Positions 48,914 to 57,450 of a stretch of DNA of 64,000 nucleotides are shown one piece after another. Position numbers and translations under genes: made by a program. Under the pieces are notes generated by a model. It made no database searches. It worked only from the letters and a program-made list of their open reading frames with translations, and was not told where the DNA came from. Source of the DNA: Actinomucor elegans (Eukaryota; Mucoromycota; Mucoromycetes; Mucorales; Mucoraceae); the NCBI GenBank assembly GCA_026027325.1, contig JAMSLZ010000001.1, positions 4,898,001-4,962,000 on the forward strand, in the 5' to 3' direction. The stretch's first letter is position 1; each line of letters begins with the position of its first letter.

Positions 48914-48942
48914 ATTGGAGTAAGTGAAAAAAGACAGTATAG

Positions 48943-49062
48943 CATTCAATCTATCAGCACGCATGGCCGTACAACGGAGTCCAATCCCAGCAGCCACTAA
49001 TAAGCCTTTCAACCATGCATTGTTGTAATTGTATAACCCACGCGTTATTCGATATTCAGGTC
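48943..49062 (+). mobile_element. TE3 internal fragment, inverted relative to TE3
   Basis: CATTCAATCTATCAGCACGC through GATATTCAGGTCT matches about 60,829-60,950. It lies in the opposite orientation to the TE3 copy at 38,169-48,374, so it came from a separate event or an inversion. Confidence 0.8.
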
Positions 49063-49112
49063 TGTGGTGAAATAGCCACATAATTGAAGTACAGATAGAC
49101 TAGAGGCCTGTG
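49063..49112 (-). repeat. Gypsy-1-type LTR fragment
   Basis: TGTGGTGAAATAGCCACATA continuing to GAGGCCTGTG equals the first 50 bases of the Gypsy-1 LTR (element orientation) and is then cut by the Gypsy-2 LTR. Confidence 0.85.
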
Positions 49113-49476
49113 TGTTATATCGAATATAATAAAGACTGTAAAAATAACCAGACTGATAAAACGAATTGATTTATTAAAGCATTAAAATGATGAGCTATTT
49201 ATACAAAATTGAAGTTCGGATTTAACTTGATATTATAGACGATTGAGTTAGTCAAAGACTGTGCTCCTGGAGTTAACAAGGATTTATAGTAATCCATTCT
49301 AGTACGACTTTATATTCGGTGATAGATAGTTTATGAAGGTTAGTTGCACTAAGCATTGATTTCCATATATATCTCTTAACCGACGTTACAAAGCTGTCAA
49401 AGCACAAGCTGAGTATAAGCATTGTCGAACATTGACCTGATTGGTGACGGACACTGAACAAGTCATGTTTACAACA
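49113..49476 (-). repeat. Gypsy-2 3' LTR
   Basis: 364 bases, preceded on the minus strand by the purine-rich CTAGAAGGGGGCAA. Short ORFs across it (about 60-70 codons, seen in every copy) are LTR artefacts. Confidence 0.95.
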
Positions 49477-49490
49477 TTGCCCCCTTCTAG
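49477..49490 (-). other. Gypsy-2 polypurine tract
   Basis: Minus-strand AGAAGGGGGCAA abuts the 3' LTR, the expected plus-strand priming site. Confidence 0.8.
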
Positions 49491-49707
49491 ACAGTTGCTT
49501 ATACTAAGAGTGTTTGCATGTTGTTACTAGGTGTAGTCTATAATGTGCATAAGTTAATAGGAAGTTACATACTTCGGTGCGTGTCCTTTCGCCTTGTAAT
49601 GAACTGATCGTAGTTATTCCTCGATAAAAACCTTATGTAAAAAACCCGTAGGATAAAAGTGAAGGAAAAGAAGAATAACAAACAAGACTGTATAAAAAGT
49701 CTATGAT

Positions 49708-52700
49708 CTATTGTTGGTTTCTACTGCGTTTGTTCCGAGTAGCTATCTTACGTGTATTGACTGTCATAGGAGCCTTACGTTTCTTGGAAGAGGATTGCTT
49801 ATGATCAGCATTGCGACGTCCCCAATATATTTCAATTGGTTTCTTTGAATCAAAGTGTGATGGAGGTTCCCATGTATCATCTTCATCGTTTGGATATCCT
49901 TTCCATTTGACTCTGTATAAATAATTACCAGGTGAACCCGAATGATCAATGACTGCTTGTATTTCAAAGTGATCTTCTTTAAGCTTTTGATATTCTTCAG
50001 TAGATATATTATCTGAGGAGATGAATATAATATGCGATGTAGGTACATCTCTAGACAAGAGAGTACCCGCTTTATCTTTCAAGATATAGCTACCGTTCTT
50101 TGTGATTCCATGTATATAAAATGGACCGAGATTACGCGCATCTAATTTGCTTAATCGTGTTACATTCTTAATCATAACTTTACTTCCAACAGGAAACTGC
50201 TTAGTTACAATCCTATGCGTTTTTACGAATCTGTCGTGATCACGTTCTTGCGTATCTCTTATGCGTTTAGACAATGCTGGTATAACGACTTCATTGACAA
50301 ATTTGAATTTTTCATCAATCATTTTCGTGTCAGTTTCTTCTAGTTGCAATACAGGTTTAGTATTTGAGTAGTCTTCAAAGCCATTTGGTTGTCTATTGAA
50401 TAACACTGTATAAGGACGAGACTTATGTAACCGTGCGTATTTACAATTCATAGCGTATTGACAATAATTCAAATAATAATCCCAGTCGGCGCCTTTACCG
50501 CGTAATTCCTTAACAATTGTACGTTTTGCCAAACCGACATATGCTTCGTTTACCGAGTTACCCGTAGGAGAGTATGGTAATGAAAGTCTTCGATCAATGC
50601 CACTCATCTCAATCATTTTTGCTACAATATCAGCTGTGAACTCTGCACCATTATCCGAATTCAAGATCTTTGGAAAGCCAAATAACGAGAATATAGATAA
50701 AAGTTCGGCAGCGATAGTCGTACTATGTTTATCAGGTAGTGCTCTAAGAACAGTAAACCTTGAATAATAGTCTACCATGACTAACATAAAGTTATTGCCG
50801 CGGGAAGAGGTGACATCAAACGTACCTAAATCCATACACCAATGATCAAGTGGTTGATCAGGCAATACAGATTTTGGTGGGTGATAACCAACTTTGGATA
50901 TGTTGAACCTATTGCATTCAGTACATTCGCCCAAGATTCGTTGAATATCTTTTCGCATGTTTGTCCAGTGAATACCATCATGGTGTAATTGGTTCTCGAT
51001 GCTTTGTAAACCATAATGTCCTAAAAGGTGTGCTTTAAATACGAGATTATCACGTTCATTTTTAGGTGGTGTAATATAATCAGCAAACTTTAATGTTCGA
51101 AGAATCAGGTCTTCATCGTCATTAGAAGTTTGTTGTGGAGATATAGTAGCGCAAGTATCATTACTCTGATCAGTAAGTAATATTGGTACTGTTGAAGAAG
51201 AAGCTAAGAGAGAAGTATTATTTTTATAAATACTAGGGCGTGACTGTTGAGCAAATTGCTTTTTGCTTTTAGCCATAGATCCCTTTTCACCATCTTTCAA
51301 GCTTTTCTTTTTGTTTGAAATGCTACCAACATCACCAAGCGCGACTATATCGAGACAACTACCCCCCTCCAGAACATTAATCGGTTGATCCTCGTCCGTA
51401 TAAAGGCGTGAGAGAGCGTCAGGAATAAGATTTTTGAATCCAGGCAGGTGAACTGTATTGAACGTATAGCCAAAAATACCCTCATACCAACCAGCCATTA
51501 AAGCATTAGGTACTTCTTGAGTCTGCAAGTAAATGAGACTTTTATGATCAGTATGCAACGTAAAGGGAATGAGATACAGCCACTTGTGGAATTTCGCAAA
51601 TGCATAAACGACAGCTAACAATTCACGTTTGGTAGTGCTATAGTTGCGTTCGGAAACACTAAGCTTTCGAGAAGCCAAGGCAACAAACTTAACTTCATTA
51701 TCGATAATTTGATACAGCATAGCACCAATACCAGACACACTTGCATCTGTTGCAACATGAAATCGTTGACCGATAACTGGAGGCGAGATAACAGGAGCAT
51801 TGGCCAGAGCGTATTTAAGAGCTGCAAAAGCTTGTTCATGTTTGTTTGACCAGACTTTAGTAATATCTTTTACGTTACGTAGGTCATCTAAATCAGCAGC
51901 GAGTTTAGCAAAGAAAGGAATGGATGAACGGAAGAAGTTCATAAACCCGAGAAACTGTTGGATATGACGTCCAGTAGTCATTTTAGGCCAGCTTTCTAAG
52001 CTTGCTACTTTGCGAGGATCAGGGATCAGTTTACCTTTTATCAACGACCAACCCAATATGTGTATGCTCTGTTGAGCGAATACGATCTTATCAGGATTCA
52101 GTACGAGATTAGCACTAGTAAGACGTTTGATCACTTCAGCAACGCAATCTGCATGATATGATAGCGGAGGAAATGTAGAAACAACGATGTCATCTACATA
52201 CACGTTGACGTAAGGAAGATCTTCAAAGAGTGTTGTCAAATTGCGTTGGACGACCGATCCAACGAAACTTATGCCATAGCACGCTTTGATAAAGCGCATC
52301 TGCCGATTGGTATAGGGACAAGTAAAGGACAGTTTCTCGCGATCTTCATCAGCAACTTTAAAACTTGTAAAGCAAGCATGAATGTCCAATATAGTGTGGA
52401 TTGGAGCAGAGCCAATACGTTGATGTATTTCTGAGATGAGAGGTAGTTGTTGTCTATCATTTACAATCAGCAATTGGTTAACTAGACGAACATCACAAAC
52501 CACTCTAGGTTTAGCATACGTGTAATTACCGAATGAGTCCTTCTTTTTGACGCAAAGGATTGGACTATTCCACGATGTATGAGAAGGAGCTCTTTCAATG
52601 ACACCTTCCTGTAACCATGTTTCTATTTGGTCAAGGACCGCAGAACGATATGCTTCAGGCAATGCGTATTGTTTTCTGTAAGCAACACTTCCAGGCTTCG

Positions 52701-52872
52701 TTTTGAGATGAATAATAGCACCCGGTAAATTGCAGTATGTACTTTTCATATCAATAGAAGAATTGACCTGTAACAACTTGTTTATTTTATCAAGTAAAGG
52801 CTTTCGCTCAGTAATCGTTCCGTATGGATTATCATTTGGTTTGACCTGATCAGGATCAATTGGGTCTGGGAG
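49708..52872 (-). CDS. Gypsy-2 Pol: reverse transcriptase, RNase H, integrase, chromodomain
   Basis: About 1055 codons from just after a UGA (52873-52875) to 49708. Conserved blocks: PRVVCDVRLVNQLL, ILDIHACFTSFKV, catalytic YVDDIVVS (about 195 counted from TTG at 52776), RNase H with VATDASVSGIG, integrase HHCC finger (LLGHYGLQS ... CTECNRFN), DDE core with WCMDLGTFD (about 650), NSDNGAEF and SPTGNSVNEAYV, and a C-terminal chromodomain (YLYRVKWKGYPNDEDDTWEP, about 937-982). The frame is the same as Pro: the two are separated only by one TGA followed by CTC. There is no obvious independent ATG near the beginning, so expression probably depends on reading through that stop or on reinitiation. 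The integrase and RT motifs appear complete. Confidence 0.95.
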   Translation of the reverse strand, partial: LPDPIDPDQVKPNDNPYGTITERKPLLDKINKLLQVNSSIDMKSTYCNLPGAIIHLKTKPGSVAYRKQYALPEAYRSAVLDQIETWLQEGVIERAPSHTSWNSPILCVKKKDSFGNYTYAKPRVVCDVRLVNQLLIVNDRQQLPLISEIHQRIGSAPIHTILDIHACFTSFKVADEDREKLSFTCPYTNRQMRFIKACYGISFVGSVVQRNLTTLFEDLPYVNVYVDDIVVSTFPPLSYHADCVAEVIKRLTSANLVLNPDKIVFAQQSIHILGWSLIKGKLIPDPRKVASLESWPKMTTGRHIQQFLGFMNFFRSSIPFFAKLAADLDDLRNVKDITKVWSNKHEQAFAALKYALANAPVISPPVIGQRFHVATDASVSGIGAMLYQIIDNEVKFVALASRKLSVSERNYSTTKRELLAVVYAFAKFHKWLYLIPFTLHTDHKSLIYLQTQEVPNALMAGWYEGIFGYTFNTVHLPGFKNLIPDALSRLYTDEDQPINVLEGGSCLDIVALGDVGSISNKKKSLKDGEKGSMAKSKKQFAQQSRPSIYKNNTSLLASSSTVPILLTDQSNDTCATISPQQTSNDDEDLILRTLKFADYITPPKNERDNLVFKAHLLGHYGLQSIENQLHHDGIHWTNMRKDIQRILGECTECNRFNISKVGYHPPKSVLPDQPLDHWCMDLGTFDVTSSRGNNFMLVMVDYYSRFTVLRALPDKHSTTIAAELLSIFSLFGFPKILNSDNGAEFTADIVAKMIEMSGIDRRLSLPYSPTGNSVNEAYVGLAKRTIVKELRGKGADWDYYLNYCQYAMNCKYARLHKSRPYTVLFNRQPNGFEDYSNTKPVLQLEETDTKMIDEKFKFVNEVVIPALSKRIRDTQERDHDRFVKTHRIVTKQFPVGSKVMIKNVTRLSKLDARNLGPFYIHGITKNGSYILKDKAGTLLSRDVPTSHIIFISSDNISTEEYQKLKEDHFEIQAVIDHSGSPGNYLYRVKWKGYPNDEDDTWEPPSHFDSKKPIEIYWGRRNADHKQSSSKKRKAPMTVNTRKIATRNKRSRNQQ

Positions 52873-53250
52873 TCAATGGCCAATTTGTTCAAAGTGTGAA
52901 CTAACAAGACCAGTGATACCAATGTTCAATTGAGGTAAGATGTCAAGACCAAAGCAAATAGGAACATCTTCATGAGTAAAGAAAGGAAAAACTTCAAAAG
53001 TATGGTAAAAAGATTTTTTATTATAGAATACTTTTAGAGTGCAAGACCCTATTCTACTGATCGCATTATTGACGTGGCCAAGCTGGATTGTGCCTTCTTG
53101 CTTCACCAAAGGAATAGGTGGAACAAGTGAGTTAAAAAACTCTGGCGTAACCATAGAAAAGCTCGAACCCGAATCGATCAAACTGTAGGTAGTAATATTC
53201 TCTATAATAGCCGGTACAAAGAGAGAATTAGAAACCTGTCTTGGTGGCAA
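52873..53250 (-). CDS. Gypsy-2 aspartic protease (Pro)
   Basis: 125 codons ending at TGA (52873-52875). It contains the retropepsin-type active site SLIDSGSSFSMV and the ILPQLNIGITG end typical of gypsy proteases. It overlaps the Gag ORF by 49 bases and lies in the -1 frame relative to Gag. An ATG opens it (MPPRQVSNSL), but synthesis as a Gag-Pro fusion by -1 frameshifting is equally possible; I see no ideal slippery heptamer in the overlap. Confidence 0.88.
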   Translation of the reverse strand: MPPRQVSNSLFVPAIIENITTYSLIDSGSSFSMVTPEFFNSLVPPIPLVKQEGTIQLGHVNNAISRIGSCTLKVFYNKKSFYHTFEVFPFFTHEDVPICFGLDILPQLNIGITGLVSSHFEQIGH

Positions 53251-54809
53251 TGAAAATCTTTGTGATACTTACAAGCTTGTGCCTGCGCGGCGACCAGAAG
53301 CGATTCTTCATCTGAAATATCCATATCATTGATGCGTTGTGTGGCAACAGCCACAGCAGAAGAAGAAGAAGCATTGGTTGATCCAGCAGAAGAAGCAACA
53401 GAAGTATTAGTCTCGACGGTAGTGGAAACCGGAGCACGAGGAGCAGCAGAAGAAGTAGTAGTAGTAGTGCGAGAGGCAGAAGAGGAAAAACGTTCGGGCG
53501 ACGTGGACATAGCTCTCATTACCAGATTACTGGCAGATTTACCAACACCATTCACTGCAGCAGATGAATCACAGCGATGTGATGGGTTCCAATTCTTAGC
53601 GCCACAACGACGGCAGTCACCAGGACCAGGCTTGGGTACACCTCCCAGTTTAGCAGCGCGACAAGAGTCCGTGCTATGCGTAGTCGATCGGTGGAAAGAA
53701 CAGAACAAACCTTTCTTTTCTCTTGTACTAGACGAAGAAGAAGGTTTTGATGCGTACTTCGAGGCAGCAGCACCATTAGGAAACGATGACGACGATGGTT
53801 CATCAGAAACCTTTGACTTTTTCGTGCCAAGAGATTCCCTTTGATCGTCACCAGTACGCTTGTTAGCACGCATAGAAGCCAAACGACTGTCCAAGTTACG
53901 AGCCACAGCGCAAACATACTCGAGATTCTGCGTCTGAGTTTCAGTTCCCATATTCATAGTATATGCCATACGTTCTTGGAATGAGTCAGGCAATCCACGC
54001 AAGAAGGTAGATATTAACAAGAACGAATCATTCAAGTCAGCACGACGACGTAACGCGTTAAAGCGGTCAATATACTGTTCAATTGTCTCGGTTGACCGTT
54101 TAGTAACGGCCATGAGCTCGTTAGCAGCAGTAGAGCGATCTACATTTGCATTCACACCAAACTTCTTCAAGAAGGCATCTTTCACAATGGACCAAGTAGC
54201 AGCAACACCAGGCACAAAGAAGGTTTCTTTTAAGAATGTTTGATGATCCTCGTTTAAGCAACAGTACTTGAGTAGGCGAGCACCATTGACGTCCAAGTCA
54301 AGACCATGACACTCTACAACGACTTCGAAGCGAGAAAGACAAGTACGCAAGTCAGTGAAGATGGTAGACTTGTTGTCAGAAACCATACCAACCCATTGGA
54401 TAATAGGTAAGTCATTGGGCACAAACTCAGTACGTAACATAGTACTCTTAGTAGGACCCAGAGAAGCAGAAGCAGGACTAGCAGCAGAGCTACCAAGGGA
54501 TTCTTCCATAGCCAGAAGAGATTCCTTGAATAACGTCAAATCCTTTTGTCGAAGAGCAAGATCACCACGAAGTTTCTTGGCAGCTTCTTCAGAGAGAACA
54601 CCAGGAGTCACCAACTGGATAGTCATCTTGGCGATTTGAGCAGAGGCTTGACGGATAGCGTCCTTGATCACCTCAACGGAGTCAGATACGGATAAACCGT
54701 CATCACAGTTGTTCATCTCTACGTCTTGATCAGCAGAGGATTCAACAGCAACAGGAGGATTAATGACAGCGTCATTAGAACCAGAAACAGTGGAGATAGG
54801 AGCAGACAT
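53202..54809 (-). CDS. Gypsy-2 Gag
   Basis: 535 residues. The N-terminal half resembles Ty3/gypsy capsid (WVGMVSDNKSTIFTDLRTCL, TIEQYIDRFNALRRRADL, FLRGLPDSFQERM). A Ser/Lys-rich linker leads to a variant zinc knuckle, CRRCGAKNWNPSHRC (about 401-415; C-x2-C-x8-H-x-C), then a Ser/Thr/Ala-rich tail. It starts 55 bases from the 5' LTR. It forms the particle that packages element RNA. Confidence 0.92.
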   Translation of the reverse strand: MSAPISTVSGSNDAVINPPVAVESSADQDVEMNNCDDGLSVSDSVEVIKDAIRQASAQIAKMTIQLVTPGVLSEEAAKKLRGDLALRQKDLTLFKESLLAMEESLGSSAASPASASLGPTKSTMLRTEFVPNDLPIIQWVGMVSDNKSTIFTDLRTCLSRFEVVVECHGLDLDVNGARLLKYCCLNEDHQTFLKETFFVPGVAATWSIVKDAFLKKFGVNANVDRSTAANELMAVTKRSTETIEQYIDRFNALRRRADLNDSFLLISTFLRGLPDSFQERMAYTMNMGTETQTQNLEYVCAVARNLDSRLASMRANKRTGDDQRESLGTKKSKVSDEPSSSSFPNGAAASKYASKPSSSSSTREKKGLFCSFHRSTTHSTDSCRAAKLGGVPKPGPGDCRRCGAKNWNPSHRCDSSAAVNGVGKSASNLVMRAMSTSPERFSSSASRTTTTTSSAAPRAPVSTTVETNTSVASSAGSTNASSSSAVAVATQRINDMDISDEESLLVAAQAQACKYHKDFHCHQDRFLILSLYRLL

Positions 54810-54863
54810 ATTGAATAGTAAGTGTATAATAAACCAAAAAGTAGCAGATAAGGTTAAAAAAAA

Positions 54864-55227
54864 TGTTATATCGAATATAATAAAGACTGTAAAAATAACC
54901 AGACTGATAAAACGAATTGATTTATTAAAGCATTAAAATGATGAGCTATTTATACAAAATTGAAGTTCGGATTTAACTTGATATTATAGACGATTGAGTT
55001 AGTCAAAGACTGTGCTCCTGGAGTTAACAAGGATTTATAGTAATCCATTCTAGTACGACTTTATATTCGGTGATAGATAGTTTATGAAGGTTAGTTGCAC
55101 TAAGCATTGATTTCCATATATATCTCTTAACCGACGTTACAAAGCTGTCAAAGCACAAGCTGAGTATAAGCATTGTCGAACATTGACCTGATTGGTGACG
55201 GACACTGAACAAGTCATGTTTACAACA
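54864..55227 (-). repeat. Gypsy-2 5' LTR
   Basis: Same 364 bases as 49113-49476. Followed (element orientation) by TTTTTTTTAACC and the Gag leader; no tRNA-complementary TGG motif at the junction. Confidence 0.95.
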
Positions 55228-55537
55228 CAATTGACAGAGTTCTCAATGGTAATTCATTGTTTTAGGCTGTTGAATCCTTTGAACTAATCAGCTTTTCATA
55301 TTACTCAGCCTTCCAGATTATTCAGATATCGAATACATTTTAATGGATCCTTATGATTTCTAATCAAGCTAATTCCTTTCCAAGTCAGTCATACCTGTCA
55401 GTAAGCTTACTTTCCAGAAAGCTCTTTGGACATTAGTAAGGATTACTAATGGATAAATGGTAAAGTACGCTTATAAAACAGTTAAATAGCTCAAATCATT
55501 CAATCACTTTTCTTTATAATATATTTACTTTATAGCT
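55228..55537. promoter_or_regulatory. Upstream region of the next gene
   Basis: About 310 bases without an ORF; it contains ATAAAACAG and a TATAATATAT stretch within 60 bases of the start codon, plausible promoter context only. Confidence 0.3.
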
Positions 55538-56620
55538 ATGTCAAACAACAACAACAATAATTGGAGCGTCTACTTTGAGAAGATTGAACAAGAAATCTTA
55601 ATCAACCGTCGTTTAATTCAAGATTTGATCCAAATATTAGCACCTCTATTTCCTCGAGAAGCTTCGAGGGTTTCATCTAACGAAGAAATTGAACAAGCAC
55701 TTGACGATGGTACAATCATATCTGAAGCATGTTACTACATTCAGTTTTATTAACCTCTTAGCTTGTCATATATAGCTGAACGAGAAGCAATTGCAAATGC
55801 TTTGAATCCTAATTTACGTAGTAAACGGTCAATCCCAAAAGTGCTAGAAGAAGCAAAAGTGCGTTATCAACAAAAGGCAACCAAGACAAATGTCACCCCT
55901 TCTGCACCATTAAGGTTGTATGCCCTCTTGAAACACCTCAAGTATATAAAAGGCCAACAAAATGAACTGACCGATGATGATGTTCAACCGCAATACAATA
56001 CGTTGAAATACTTGGCAAGAGATGTCTTGAAAGACATGGAAAGGGCAAATATAAATATTGTTGGTAAAACTTGGAGTGAAATTGGCGAAGAGGATACCAG
56101 CATTCAAGAACGTTATGCTTTGCTTTTGGAGAAACGTGCTTTAGATGTGGGCTTGCATCTGCATCTCTGTGTAGAGATGTGGGCTGCCAAGTTACTTTTA
56201 TCTGAAGCACTCAAAAACAAGAAGACTGTACGTACCAGAAGTAATTCTGCTGAAGAAGGTGAAAGTCAACAAAATCAAGAATCTGTTGAAGACAATGAGA
56301 TTGAATCGTTCTTCAGGTTAGATGCTTTTTTATTTCTGTTTTTATATCTTTATTAATATGCTTGTTATGCAAATAGTGTGGATAATCAGCATATCCTTGT
56401 TGATCGTCTAGCTACTTCTGTTGCTCCAGTTGGTCTTGCATCTCCAATCACTAGCTTGTTGGATCTACATTCTGCTCGCTCATCAACGAAAAGAAAAGCC
56501 ATTACGGTTCAACCTGACGTTGGTGAAGATGAGGAGGCTGGATCTGACAATCGTTCCAAAGAAGCGGATTCCAATAAGCGTAAACCACGCTCTAAGAAAA
56601 ATACAAAAAAAACGAAATAA
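55538..56620 (+). CDS. Uncharacterised three-exon protein, coiled-coil/basic tail
   Basis: Exons 55538-55709, 55776-56316 and 56377-56620 join in frame to 318 residues. It starts with an Asn run (MSNNNNNNWSVYFEKIEQEI), a helical region and LDDAEREAIANALNPNLRSK. A central domain contains RDVLKDMERANINIVGKTWS, then EIGEEDTSIQERYALLLEKR and GLHLHLCVEMWAAKLLLSEA. The end is acidic and then strongly basic (RKPRSKKNTKKTK), like a nuclear localisation signal. I do not recognise the family. A decayed homologue lies at about 61,996-62,640 (TSIQERYCHLGKKALD ... DLHLCKAF), so it is a multi-copy gene in transposon-rich DNA. It could be a host gene family or carried by a mobile element. Confidence 0.7.
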
Positions 56621-57049
56621 ATATAGATGTTTTTTTATTGGTTTAAGTAGCTGACGTAGCATTTTTCTGCGGCTTTTCAGTATTAAGAAAAACTTTTTTA
56701 CACCAATCTTGAGTTTCTTTCTTTTTTTTCGTTTGCTAAATTGGCACATTAAACGTAAGGTTTCTTGACATTTGTCACTCTTATTGCGCACAACACTTTA
56801 ACTGAAGCTTCTGTATAATAGGAATTAACCTCAATGTCAGCTTGTAATTGTGTTTTTTTTTCCAAGCTTTCGAATATCTCCCTCGTTCTTAATGTCGTAA
56901 TTATCTATAAATACGTCGTCATTCATACTGCTTATGTTCTTATACTGACTTGTATTCTTAAATACTTATACCACTTCAGTAATACTTATAGCCAGTAATG
57001 CCATATGGCTTTTGAACCTTTACTATTAGTTTTAAAGCTAATAACCATT
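56621..57049. other. Spacer, no gene recognised
   Basis: About 430 bases. It ends in ATT, one half of a possible 3-base target duplication of the following element. Confidence 0.5.
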
Positions 57050-57450
57050 GAGCTACATTACATATCATTAATAATTAATATATATATTATAATTATTTTC
57101 ATATTATTAAATTAAAATTATATAGCTTTCTTTATTTATCAAGTTGTAAGTTGCTAAAAAACTTACGGCGTGCTTTTTAATCAATTTTAAAAGAAAAAAA
57201 TTGTCGCACAACAGGGTTTCGATCTGGTGTGAAATATTATGAAAAAAAAAAGTTTAATTGTATTGAAAAGTAATATAAAAGTTTAATCTTTATAAGTTTT
57301 GCATAATTATTGCAATTTCTTATTTTTACGTTAATTACCAAACTTTCAAAAATTACAATAAAAAAGTGTTAAACAAAAAAAATATAATTACAAAAAACAC
57401 TATTTAATTTAAAAACTAATTTTTATTTTTTTTTATTTTTAACGTTGCTC
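57050..57450. repeat. 401-base terminal direct repeat, left
   Basis: Contains a hairpin (CACAACAG / CTGGTGTG around GGTTTCGAT) near 57,207-57,231 and GTAAGTT...AACTTAC near 57,145-57,165. A partial third copy is at 63,708-63,927. Confidence 0.95.

Larger units (their letters stand above)
49113..55227 (-). mobile_element. Gypsy-2: second Ty3/gypsy chromovirus, LTR to LTR
   Basis: LTRs 49113-49476 and 54864-55227 (364 bases each, TG...CA) look identical by eye and share the CTCCTGG variant that the solo LTRs lack, so they are a true pair. In element orientation each has a TATA-like GTATAAATAGC. The minus strand has Gag, then Pro, then Pol. No target duplication is present (left flank ends CTGTG, right flank begins CAATT), so one side was rearranged. 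No tRNA primer site is seen; a T8 run follows the 5' LTR. Confidence 0.95.

Noticed and set aside
48206..49081. A single 291-codon gene on the minus strand
   Set aside because: The ORF crosses three different sequences (TE3 fragment, LINE-like ORF1, TE3 inverted repeat plus solo LTR). Only the middle part is coherent.
53329..53844. 171-codon acidic plus-strand ORF
   Set aside because: Antisense shadow of the Ser/Thr-rich Gypsy-2 Gag tail.
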